The position numbers were made by a program, and so were the translations under genes. A stretch of 64,000 nucleotides of DNA. It comes from Meghimatium bilineatum. Its lineage: Eukaryota > Mollusca > Gastropoda > Stylommatophora > Philomycidae. The notes under the pieces were generated by a model. That model had not been told where the DNA came from, ran no database searches, and saw nothing but the letters and a program-made list of their open reading frames with translations. Shown piece by piece: positions 1 to 10,300 of the stretch. Position 1 is the stretch's first letter. Every line of letters starts with the position of its first letter. The stretch lies in assembly GCA_034231615.1 (NCBI GenBank), contig CM067317.1, positions 48,931,282 through 48,995,281 of the forward strand, written 5' to 3'.

Positions 1-29
1 AGAGGGAAGATAATTGATTAACTGCTTCA

Positions 30-597
30 TCATCATCATCATCAAGTGCCGTCTCTGCAACGAAGGTTGGCTTCAACGTATCTCCAACATCTCCTGTCTC
101 TTGTCTTGGTGGTGCACTCAGCTAGACTGTAACCTGTCCATCGTGTAATGTTACTCTCCCACGTGTATCTCTGCCTACCTCTTGCTCGCTTCCCTTTGAC
201 TTTACCCTCAAGTAAGGTCTTCAATAGGGTGTCATGTATTTTAATGTGTCCAAAGTATTTTATTTGCCTGATCTTTATTTCTCTTAGTAGTTCTTTCTTA
301 TAACAGTTAAGTAATAACAGTTCTTTCACTTAACAAATTAAGTGTCTTTAGCACCTCTTTATTTGTTTTCTTCTCTTTCCATGATGTTCTCCCTATTCTT
401 CTATATACCCACATCTCAAAGGCATCAATTTTGTCTTCTAATTGTTTATTTAGTGTCCATGTTTCTGAGCCATACATTAATATGGAATAGATGTAGCATT
501 TTATAATTCTCATTTTTAACTTGTTTGTCATTTGTTTAGATATTAATAATTTCCTCATGTCATTGAAGGTACTTTAAGCTATTCCTATAGTAACTGC
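30..597 (-). mobile_element. Family A RTE-like retrotransposon, 3' end
   Basis: This is the 3' part of a non-LTR retrotransposon ORF2, read on the minus strand. Visible segments are the post-RT 'thumb' (RIIKCYIYSILMYGSETWTL, then DKIDAFEMWVYRRIGR) and the C-terminal block (REIKIRQIKYFGHIKIHDTL, then a basic GKRARGRQRY, then GDGT and stop). The reading frame breaks near 310-330. The TGA stop runs directly into a GAT repeat (catcatcatcatcatc at about 30-44 on the plus strand). The 5' truncation at about 597 matches a point just before the thumb in the longer copy at 44.9 kb. It is a dead copy. Assignment to the RTE group is by family resemblance; a related clade is possible. Confidence 0.85.
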
Positions 598-685
598 TTC
601 ACCTGCCTTTTATTGGAACCCGGAGTGGATGAAATAATAATGGCGTTTGTCTTGTGTGTTGTTAAAGATTCATATTTTCCAACTA

Positions 686-2350
686 TCAATCAATCAATAA
701 ACCCATAACCCTTCAGGGTCGTAGGGGTACCACATTGGATGCTTCAGCACACAGAGTCCTCCAGCGAATTCTATCCTCAGCGATGCGGATGAGTGTGGAA
801 ATATCTTGCTCTGTCCATTCCTTGATGTTGTCTGTCCATGTCTTTATTTTTTCCTCCTCTGCTTCTTCCACCCTCGACAGTTCCCTGCAGTAATGTTTTT
901 GACAAGGAATCGTGCCTACATACATGTCCGAACCATGCTAGTTTTCGTCGTTTCACTATTGAAAGCAATGGCTCCTGGACACCTGCACACATCTCTACTT
1001 TATTTCTTACGTACACATTGGTCTTATGTTCCCTATAGGAAATTCGTAGAATTCTTCTGTAGCATTTATATTCGAAAGCCTGTAATCTTCTCTCCATGTC
1101 CGCAGTGAGTGTCCAACTCTCACAACCATACAACACAACAGAAAGCACCAGCGACTTATACAGTTTGATTTTCACTCCAACACTGATGTTGCTTTTCCAA
1201 ATCACAGTTAGCCTTGACAAGGATGCTAAAGCCATCTCCAGCCTTATTTTTAGTTCTGCTTTGCATTTACCATCGCTCCATATACTGGATCCGAGGTATT
1301 TGAAAACATTCACCTCCTCAAGCTTATGTCCATTCATCATGATATTAGTCTGGTTTTCTGTGTCTCTGCTGTTTACCAAGATTTTGCTCTTATCTGTATT
1401 GATTTCCATTCTGTACTTGCTGGTAACTTTTTCCAACTTTGATGTTAATTCTTGCAATGATTGTTCTGACCCAGCTATAAGATCAATATCATCAGCGAAA
1501 CGCAAGTTGCAAATAGGGCGACCTCCGATCGATATAGACGTGTTGTAGTCATGTAATGTCTCTTGTATGATGTGCTATAAGTATATGTTAAAAGGTACTG
1601 GGGACATTATGCATCCCTGTCGAACTCCCACAGTTGATTTGAAGAACTCTCCAATTGTATTGTGTGACAAGACAGCACTATTTGCATTTTGTACAGAGCT
1701 TCAATAATGTATATAATTGTGGTGTCAAAATTAAATTTCCTCAGTATGTGCCACAGACCATCATGCCAAACACGATCAAAGGCCTTTGTAAAGTCAATGA
1801 AGTTGTGGTATAGATCACGTTGGTGCTGAATATGTTTTTCGATTAGTGTTCGGATGTTAAATATGTGTTCAACAGTGCTTCTGTTTGCTCTGAAGCCAGC
1901 TTGTTCTTCTGCAATTATTTCTTCCGACTTGTGGTGTATTCTGTTAAGTAGTATTTTGAGCATCACTTTACTGGGGTGTGTTATAAGGCTAATTGTTCTG
2001 TAATTTGTACACACTTTCAAATTTCCTTTCTTGGGAATTGGTATTATTAGTGATTGTGTCCAATCAGTGGGCCATTGTTTTGTGTTCCATATATTTTGGC
2101 ATATTTTGGTCATAATATTTACCACATTAATGCCCCCGTATTTCAACAATTCTGCTGGAATGTTGTCTACACCAGGTGACTTCCCTCCTTTCAATGTTCG
2201 TATGGCCTCTTTTATTTCATCTACTAGAATTTCTGCATTTCCTATTTCTCTGTTATTTAGTTCAGAATTCTGTAATATTGTGTAGTCAGGATTACACTTG
2301 AAGTTATACAGCTCCTTGCAATACTCTGTCCATCTTTTCACTATATCTAT
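686..2350 (-). mobile_element. Family B RTE-like retrotransposon, RT to 3' end
   Basis: This is the longest family B copy, read right to left. The RT fingers and palm occupy 2341-1607: KSPGVDNIPAELLKYGG, a PIPKKG block, EEQAGFRANRSTVEHIF and FIDFTKAFDRVWHDGLW. After a broken stretch at 1607-1505, with stops around position 1580, a second frame carries the catalytic box FADDIDLIAGSEQ (1505-777) and the thumb LYGCESWTL. A third frame ends the protein (NIKEWTEQDISTL ... SNVVPLRP, stop at 713). Both catalytic aspartates of FADD are present. The end is followed by AAGGGTTATGGGTTTATTG and a short ATTG repeat at 686-700, taken as the element's own tail. Endonuclease and 5' end are absent. It is non-functional because of frameshifts. 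Confidence 0.85.
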
Positions 2351-2599
2351 TGTTTCATACTATACATTTCCAACTATACTGAATACCAGCCTAGTGCAAC
2401 ATACACCGAATTAAGGAGACATATAAACTGGCCAAAGAAGACAAGAAAATAGAATGGAATCCCTCTTAAGCGCATCATTTTATAACAAGTTTCCCTATTT
2501 AACCACACTTTAAAAAATCTCCAATTACATTAACTCTTTATTGTTTATACTGTATACAGCTATTTCGGTTATTGCATAAATATTTCGTCGGCCCGGACC

Positions 2600-2945
2600 A
2601 AGTTTTTATAATGGTATTTGACTGTACCAGATTCAGAACACTCATATGATAAAATAAAGATGCTGATAAAAGATAGATGCAGCAAGAAATGTCTCAAGGA
2701 ACATACAGAAAATGATCCGAGAAATACGTACTGCCCACTGCCAAAAAGATACCAGGTAACAATATTCCGACTTAAAATAAGCCATTTCAGGCTGAGCTAT
2801 CACACGAACAATATTCTGAAACTTGAGCAAACAGGCATGTGCGTGTGTAGAGAAGACAAGTACATGGTTGAATATGTGCCCCAGGACTGCTGTCTTCATG
2901 AAGGTAGTAGAGCGGATATATAACCCTCCCAAATTAACCTGAAAG
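2600..2945 (+). mobile_element. Non-LTR retrotransposon C-terminal fragment (post-RNase H)
   Basis: An open frame of about 100 codons contains QVTIFRLKISHFRLSYHTNN, then CVCREDKYMVEYVPQDCCL. This matches the conserved tail after the RNase H domain in I/Jockey-type elements, which has the form 'IFRLRTGH.RL..H...L....CxCG...T.EH.L..CPL'. Upstream DKIKMLIKDR is the usual helix before this block. The element is not the one at 32.3-34.4 kb, whose tail reads differently. Most of the element is missing. The minus-strand ORF over the same bases is a shadow. Confidence 0.6.
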
Positions 2946-2969
2946 AAAACTGTATGACAATGGAAAACC

Positions 2970-3240
2970 GTAAGACAGACCGTCACCTTTATACTAGAGA
3001 TAAATATCTAAATAATTACACAACCTTGAGACAATCTGTCACCTTTATACTAGAAATTAATGGCTAAATAATTACACAACCTTGAGACAGACAGTCACCT
3101 TTATACTAGAGATGAATGGCTAAATAATGATACAACCTTGAGACAGATCTAGTCACCTTTATACTAGAGATGAGTGGCTAAATAATTATACAACATTGAG
3201 ACAGATCTAGTCACCTTTATACTAGAGATGAATTGCTAAA
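2970..3240. repeat. Minisatellite, 56-58-bp unit, about 4.5 copies
   Basis: Repeats of ACAACCTTGAGACAGA, then GTCACCTTTATACTAGAGAT and GGCTAAATAATTA, recur with spacings of 56, 56 and 58 bases, measured at the GAG of CTTGAG. The last two copies share an extra TCT (AGATCTAGTC), so they are the most recent duplicates. No coding signal. Confidence 0.8.
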
Positions 3241-3766
3241 AATCAAATTACTTGTTTCGGTTAGGTACGCAGCTTTTAACCGTGGACGCTAGTAGAATTT
3301 GATTATATCATAGCTTTCAACCATCACATATAGTGGAAGTCACTGTTCTAGTAATCCCGCCACCGCGACACTAGTATGCATTAGAGATCGCTATTGACGT
3401 AGGAACGAAGACGATCACCTACACCAGCCGGAATGATAAATTATAATGACCCAAAGATCTGCATACCGTGCCATTTTGATTCTAGAAAGAAAACGTCGAC
3501 ATTTCACAAAATAACAAAACCATATCTTACATTTCACAATCTTACACAAACATAAGACATTGTTGGCATAAAGGTCAAGAAGGGAATGACATATTTGTTT
3601 ACACTGCATAGCAGGAGAGTTATTTTAAGTAGTCTGCCTGGCAAATTATAAGTAATATCTGTACACACACAACATTCGCATGATCTCTGAAACATTGGGC
3701 AGATCCTGCAACACTTATCTGGCCAAATGTGTGGGCTACATTTAAACTTCTGTTTTTATTTCTTAG
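3241..3766. other. No gene seen; possible intron
   Basis: Unique-looking sequence with only short open frames (longest 64 codons on the minus strand, no recognisable domain). If the exon candidate starting at 3767 is real, this stretch would be the intron before it. Confidence 0.3.
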
Positions 3767-3820
3767 CTGGAGACGGATGATGATGCTTACAGTGATGACG
3801 AAAGAACCATGACAGATTGA
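3767..3820 (+). CDS. Candidate last coding exon (acidic C-terminus)
   Basis: A pyrimidine-rich acceptor (ACTTCTGTTTTTATTTCTTAG, ending at 3766) is followed in frame by 17 codons, LETDDDAYSDDERTMTD, and TGA at 3818-3820. The acidic, serine-bearing tail looks like a real protein C-terminus rather than random AT-rich translation, and it has no counterpart elsewhere in the window. The upstream exons, if any, are not identifiable and the protein is unknown. A chance acceptor plus a short frame is a serious alternative. Confidence 0.25.
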   Translation: METDDDAYSDDERTMTD

Positions 3821-3974
3821 GTTTATCCATTTTGTTTTTATGCCAGGTGGTAGAGCTTTTCTTTCAGCTTCAGCTTTGTGTTTCTCTGGTATATTATTTT
3901 TTTAAAGATATTTTTTTATTACTTCTTTTTTTTCCAGATGACGGCATTTATTGAACGTGGCTGTAAACATCACC

Positions 3975-4200
3975 ATCGGACACATAACTCTTCAGGGTCG
4001 TAGAGGTGTCCTATAAAATCAATATAAAAATCCAGCCGTGCCTCCTTGTTTTGAGTGCCTTTTTTGAGTGTGGACAGGCTACAAATTGTCCAATATTTGA
4101 TAGTATCAATCCATACTTTATTTGTCCTGTTTCTCTTCTTCCATTCTCAATTGTTCCTTGCAGAATTGTATTACTAAATAATCATGCCCCATCAGGTACA
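3975..4200 (-). repeat. Diverged dispersed repeat carrying a family B-like end
   Basis: The box CTTCAGGGTCGTAGAGG is the reverse of the family B terminal sequence. About 110 bases later the stretch TGTCCAATATTTGATAGTAT and then CAATCCATACTTT reappears almost unchanged at 16649-16690. The two landmarks flank an array in the 16 kb copy (see there). No intact coding frame. Confidence 0.45.
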
Positions 4201-4271
4201 CAAACCACATAGTTTGCAATGTTTCACAATTGCTAGGAAATGTTCCTGTTGACCTGCAAGATGGTTTATTT

Positions 4272-4480
4272 TAGTTAGTTAGTTAGTCGTCGGATCATCA
4301 TCACTGCAAACTGGATACGTCCAAAGCAGCTCCGATCTCTCCTTGAGTGTATCCGACATTACACTTCTGCTGACAGTACCGGTCCTATGCTGGTTGACCA
4401 TCATTCTACTGCGCCCTCCAAAATGTTCACCTCTAGCAACACCGCATTTCAATCACTGATCTTTAATCCTAGCCATTGAA
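4272..4480 (-). mobile_element. I/Nimb-like retrotransposon, extreme 3' end
   Basis: Reverse-strand translation gives LKCGVARGEHFGGRSRMMVN, then SVMSDTLKERSELLW and SDDDPTTN, the same C-terminus as in the copies at 32.3 and 46.7 kb. A stop interrupts the start of the block. The protein end runs into a TAAC repeat (TTAGTTAGTTAGTTAG at 4272-4287 on the plus strand). Only the last 70 or so codons are present, so it is strongly 5'-truncated. Confidence 0.75.
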
Positions 4481-4539
4481 AAGGAATCATCATCCACATT
4501 AGTCTCACTCTCGCGTGTTATATTTCTTAAGGAGTTCAA

Positions 4540-4640
4540 GAATGCACCACCAATACAAAAGACAGGGGATGTTGGAGGTCTGCTGCAGCCAACCTTCGTT
4601 GCGGAGACGGCACTTAACGATGATCATGATAATTGATGTA
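4540..4640 (+). mobile_element. Family A 3' terminal fragment
   Basis: GAATGCACCACCAATACAAA, then ATGTTGGAGGTCTGCTGCAG and CCAACCTTCGTTGCGGAGAC, match the final 90 bases of family A (AECTTKTRDRRCWRYVAANL in the better copies). It ends CACTTAACGATGATCATGAT, a mutated version of the stop-plus-GAT tail. Confidence 0.7.
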
Positions 4641-4689
4641 CCATATCCTTCCGTAAAATCTATTTTTCATTCTTTGTATTCTTCTCTTC

Positions 4690-4912
4690 GTGTCCACTTA
4701 TGGTGTAATATCACAAACTGGGCAGTTCTCTACTTCTGTTGCCGTGTCCGATTAGGGTGTAATATCACAAACTGGACAGTCCTCTACTTCTGTTGCCGTG
4801 TCCGATTAGGGTGTAATATCACAAACTGGGCAGTTCTCTACTTCTGTTGCCGTGTCCGCTTAGGGTGTAATATCACAAACTGGACAGTCCTCTACTTATG
4901 TTGCCGTGGCTT
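4690..4912. repeat. Minisatellite, 54-bp unit, 4 copies
   Basis: GTGTAATATCACAAACTGG recurs at 4703, 4757, 4811 and 4865, exactly 54 bases apart. Copies alternate between GGGCAGTT and GGACAGTC after the box, so the real duplication unit may be a 108-bp dimer. The plus-strand ORF over it is a by-product of a unit length divisible by three. Confidence 0.9.
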
Positions 4913-5483
4913 TCCTGCAATATTGAGACAAAATGCAGATAAAATGATTGATGTTCTTCCAGAAGTGGTGGCATCAGTCTTCAGCAGGTTGCTAATCGCG
5001 GTAAAGATAATAGGGTATAATAGGCAAACCTCTCTCCCAACCACTTTATTCATATCTTATAACATTGCATGAAACATTGAAGTATCAATACCGTAGATAA
5101 AGGGGAAGATGGTTGAAGCCACCTTAGCAAATCAGAACTTGAATTTCAGTACTAGGAATGCAGTCGAAATGTAGTGTTAACTCCCGTCTTCTACTAACGA
5201 TTTTCTACAGAAAAGGTCATCAAATGTCTCATAAAATATAGGGGAATTAAACACGGATGCGACCGAGGGCGAAAGACCTTGTTTCTCTCTCCCCTCCCCT
5301 TTATGTAAAACATAATCCTTACTGAATTCTTGACCCATTATTGATTAAATGAGGAGAACGGGAGGAGTGGTAACATTTTTCAAAAAATTATTTCACGTAA
5401 TATATGAACATCTGACGAAGACGGATATGTCCGGCCATTTGGCGCAAATAAAATGGCGACACAACGAATTTCTATTCTGCTGA

Positions 5484-5559
5484 CTATTCCCGTGATTTTC
5501 ATTGGTTACTATGATTATTATATACTTTGTGTTACAGCCAATGAAAATCAAGGGAATAG
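5484..5559. repeat. Inverted repeat, 22-bp arms, 32-base loop
   Basis: The left arm (5484-5505, CTATTCCCGTGATTTTCATT then GG) and the right arm (5538-5559) are reverse complements with one mismatch. The pair lies about 85 bases before the 45-bp array. No transposon family is recognised. Confidence 0.8.
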
Positions 5560-5644
5560 TAAAATTAGTCATTTTAAAGGCTTAATTTACCATCAGCCAA
5601 TAGGTTGTGCCACGCAGGTGGTCACATTACGGAGAATGTACAGC

Positions 5645-6274
5645 ACATAGCAAGCGAGAATTGTGTATACGTGCTCCCATCTACTGAACAAATAGCAAGC
5701 GAGAATTGTGTATACGTGCTCCCATCTACTGAACAAATAGCAAGCGAGAATTGTGTATACGTGCTCCCATCTACTGAACAAATAGCAAGCGAGAATTGTG
5801 TATACGTGCTCCCATCTACTGAACAAATAGCAAGCGAGAATTGTGTATACATGCTCCCATCTACTGAACAAATAGCAAGCGAGAATTGTGTATACGTGCT
5901 CCCATCTACTGAACAAATAGCAAGCGAGAATTGTGGAAACGTGCTCCCATCTACTGAACAAATAGCAAGCGAGAATTGTGTATACGTGCTCCCATCTACT
6001 AAACAAATAGCAAGCGAGAATTGTGTATACGTGCTCCCAGCTACTGAACAAATAGCAAGCGAGAATTGTGTATACGTGCTGCCATCTACTGAACAAATAG
6101 CAAGCGAGAATTGTGTATACGTGCTCCCATCTACTGAACAAATAGCAAGCGAGAATTGTGGAAACGTGCTCCCATCTACTGAACAAATAGCAAGCGAGAA
6201 TTGTGTATACGTGCTCCCATCTACTGAACAAATAGCATGCGAGAATTGTGTATACGTGCTCCCATCTACTGAAC
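5645..6274. repeat. Minisatellite, 45-bp unit, 14 copies
   Basis: Unit AGCAAGCGAGAATTGTGTAT plus ACGTGCTCCCATCTACTGAA plus CAAAT, in strict 45-base register. Because 45 is divisible by three and few stops occur, three frames on both strands stay open for over 200 codons. Differences between copies (TAT to GAA at two copies, CCA to CAG, AGC to ATG) are mostly amino-acid changing in every frame, so there is no sign of selection on a protein. I treat it as non-coding. Confidence 0.92.
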
Positions 6275-6470
6275 ACGACGTATCAGATGTGGATATACTA
6301 GAATCCATGAAGTATGTTCAGTTAATCAGCTAATCTTTAATCCTTTAACTATTTGTGCTAGGCCTCTGTAATAGATTATATATTTGCTATATGTTGCTAG
6401 CCATCATTATTCTATCTTTTCTCTCCTTCACTTTTCTCCTTTTCTATTAATTCTCTTTATTTCTTCAGGA

Positions 6471-6640
6471 TGGAAGAAGAAGAGGAGACAAGAGGAGAGT
6501 ATGGATTGACAATATTAAAGGTAGGAGACTTAAACAAAGAACTGATAACAGATAGACATGGCAAAATTTATGTGTTGATGTTTCCAGATTGACACACGTA
6601 CAAACCTAAAGGGTTATGGGTTTATTGGTGAATGTATCTT
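6471..6640 (+). mobile_element. RTE-like retrotransposon 3' fragment (B-related)
   Basis: One frame reads GRRRGDKRRVWIDNIKGRRL, then TWQNLCVDVSRLTHVQT and a stop, which is the usual basic block and C-terminus of these elements. It is followed by AAAGGGTTATGGGTTTATTG, the terminal box shared with family B. A premature stop sits inside the block. Confidence 0.65.
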
Positions 6641-7089
6641 ATTGCTTTTTTTAACTGTCGAAAAGTTGATTCCTCGCGTATACTCAGTGCAAAATTGTAT
6701 TTGAATTATTTAAAATATCAATCCCATTTATAATATTTGGAAACAAATATTCAGATGATTTATTTAAACAACACAATTTTAATCATTTTTTTGTTGTTGC
6801 TTATTTTTATCATACATAGTTCACCCCACTCGCCTCAATTTGTTATATTTGTTTTTAATTTTTAAAAATTAGTTCGCTCTCAAACTACCACCGGATCTCT
6901 CTTGTAGCAGGAGAGTTACTGGGAACTGTCTTCTTTCTATGCATGTCGTAGGGGAAGACTAAGGAAGGTTGGGGGGATGGACTGATAACGCGTCACATGC
7001 AAGACGGGCATCATTGTCAGTGCATGTCTTGTCTCAATTTCTTACTGCTGGCGTTCGTCAAGTGATCCCAATGGATGAAAAATGGATGA
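6641..7089. other. No gene or repeat recognised
   Basis: AT-rich sequence with no long frame, no RNA gene and no obvious tandem structure. It is the left flank of the hAT element. Confidence 0.4.
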
Positions 7090-7329
7090 AGTCCAGCTAG
7101 GGTTGCCAGATACCTGGACATCAAAAGGAGGACATAATAAAACACAAAGGAGGACAAAGGAGGACATTTTGAATGTTTCATTTGAGTCGTCCCGGATTAA
7201 ACTCACACTCATCACAATGTTATTGTACTTGTAATAGTTGCCAATTAAGTGTATCTTACTTTTAGTGAATCGACCAAGAAACAGTCACGTTAAAAAAACA
7301 AACAAATTCAATGGACGCCTTTTTCAAAA

Positions 7330-10300
7330 TGTCAAAAAACATCATTTAAATAGCCAATTGTACAATCATTACCTTATTTAAAATCTTCATTAATTAAAAA
7401 CATCATTTAAATAGTCAATTGTACAATCATTACCTTATAATCTTCCTTAATTAAAAACATCATTTAAATAGCCAATTGTACAATCATTACCTTATAATCT
7501 TCATTAATTACAAACATCATTTAAATAGTCAATTGTACAATCATTACCTTATAATCTTCATTAATTAAAAACATCATTTAAATAGTCAATTGTACAATCA
7601 TTACCTTATAATCTTCATTAATTAAAAACATCATTTAAATAGTCAATTGTACCATCATTACCTTATAATCTTCCTTAATTAAAAACATCATTTAAATAGT
7701 CAATTGTACAATCATTACCTTATAATCTTCATTAATTAAAAACATCATTTAAATAGCCAATTGTACCATCATTACCTTATAATCTTCATTAATTAAAAAC
7801 ATCATTTAAATAGCCAATTGTACCATCATTACCTTATAATCTTCATTAATTAAAAACATCATTTAAATAGCCAATTGTACCATCATTACCTTATAATCTT
7901 CATTAATTAAAAACATCATTTAAATAGCCAATTGTACCATCATTACCTTATAATCTTCATTAATTAAAAACATCATTTAAATAGTCAATTGTACCATCAT
8001 TACCTTATAATCTTCATTAATTAAAAACATCATTTAAATAGTCAATTGTACAATCATTACCTTATAATCTTCATTAATTAAAAACATCATTTAAATAGCC
8101 AATTGTACCATCATTACCTTATAATCTTCATTAATTAAAAACATCATTTAAATAGCCAATTGTACCATCATTACCTTATAATCTTCATTAATTACAAACA
8201 TCATTTAAATAGCCAATTGTACAATCATTACCTTATAATCTTCATTAATTAAAAACATCATTTAAATAGCCAATTGTACAATCATTACCTTATAATCTTC
8301 ATTAATTAAAAACATCATTTAAATAGCTAATTGTACAATCATTACCTTATAATCTTCATTAATTAAAAACATCATTTAAATAGCTAATTGTACAATCATT
8401 ACCTTATAATCTTCATTAATTAAAAACATCATTTAAATAGCTAATTGTACAATCATTACCTTATAATCTTCATTAATTACAAACATCATTTAAATAGCCA
8501 ATTGTACCATCATTACCTTATAATCTTCATTAATTACAAACATCATTTAAATAGCCAATTGTACAATCATTACCTTATAATCTTCATTAATTAAAAACAT
8601 CATTTAAAAAGCCAATTGTACAATCATTACCTTATAATCTTCATTAATTAAAAACATCATTTAAATAGCTAATTGTACAATCATTACCTTATAATCTTCA
8701 TTAATTAAAAACATCATTTAAATAGCCAATTGTACCATCATTACCTTATAATCTTCATTAATTACAAACATCATTTAAATAGCCAATTGTACAATCATTA
8801 CCTTATAATCTTCATTAATTAAAAACATCATTTAAATAGCCAATTGTACAATCATTACCTTATAATCTTCATTAATTAAAAACATCATTTAAATAGCCAA
8901 TTCTACAATCATTACCTTATAATCTTCATTAATTAAAAACATCATTTAAATAGCCAATTGTACCATCATTACCTTATAATCTTCATTAATTAAAAACATC
9001 ATTTAAATAGCCAATTGTACCATCATTACCTTATAATCTTCATTAATTAAAAACATCATTTAAATAGCCAATTGTACAATCATTACCTCATAATCTTCAT
9101 TAATTAAAAACATCATTTAAATAGCCAATTGTACAATCATTACCTTATAATCTTCATTAATTACAAACATCATTTAAATAGCCAATTGTACCATCATTAC
9201 CTTATAATCTTCATTAATTACAAACATCATTTAAATAGCCAATTGTACCATCATTACCTTATAATCTTCATTAATTACAAACATCATTTAAATAGCCAAT
9301 TGTACCATCATTACCTTATAATCTTCATTAATTACAAACATCATTTAAATAGCCAATTGTACCATCATTACCTTATAATCTTCATTAATTACAAACATCA
9401 TTTAAATAGCCAATTGTACCATCATTACCTTATAATCTTCATTAATTAAAAACATCATTTAAATAGCCAATTCTACCATCATTACCATATAATCTTCATT
9501 AATTAAAAACATCATTTAAATAGCCAATTGTACCATCATTACCTTATAATCTTCATTAATTAAAAACATCATTTAAATAGCCAATTGTACAATCATTACC
9601 TTATAATCTTCATTAATTAAAAACATCATTTAAATAGCCAATTGTACAATCATTACCTTATAATCTTCATTAATTACAAACATCATTTAAATAGCCAATT
9701 GTACAATCATTACCTTATAATCTTCATTAATTACAAACATCATTTAAATAGCCAATTGTACCATCATTACCTTATAATCTTCATTAATTACAAACATCAT
9801 TTAAATAGCCAATTGTACCATCATTACCTTATAATCTTCATTAATTACAAACATCATTTAAATAGCCAATTGTACCATCATTACCTTATAATCTTCATTA
9901 ATTACAAACATCATTTAAATAGCCAATTGTACCATCATTACCTTATAATCTTCATTAATTACAAACATCATTTAAATAGCCAATTGTACCATCATTACCT
10001 TATAATCTTCCTTAATTAAAAACATCATTTAAATAGCCAATTGTACCATCATTACCTTATAATCTTCATTAATTAAAAACATCATTTAAATAGCCAATTG
10101 TACCATCATTACCTTATAATCTTCATTAATTACAAACATCATTTAAATAGCCAATTGTACCATCATTACCTTATAATCTTCCTTAATTAAAAACATCATT
10201 TAAATAGCCAATTGTACCATCATTACCTTATAATCTTCATTAATTACAAACATCATTTAAATAGCCAATTGTACCATCATTACCTTATAATCTTCATTAA

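Noticed and set aside
5593..6333. Long open frames over the 45-bp array as a repeat protein gene
   Set aside because: Three overlapping frames on both strands, with differences between copies that change amino acids in all of them; explained by a stop-free unit divisible by three.
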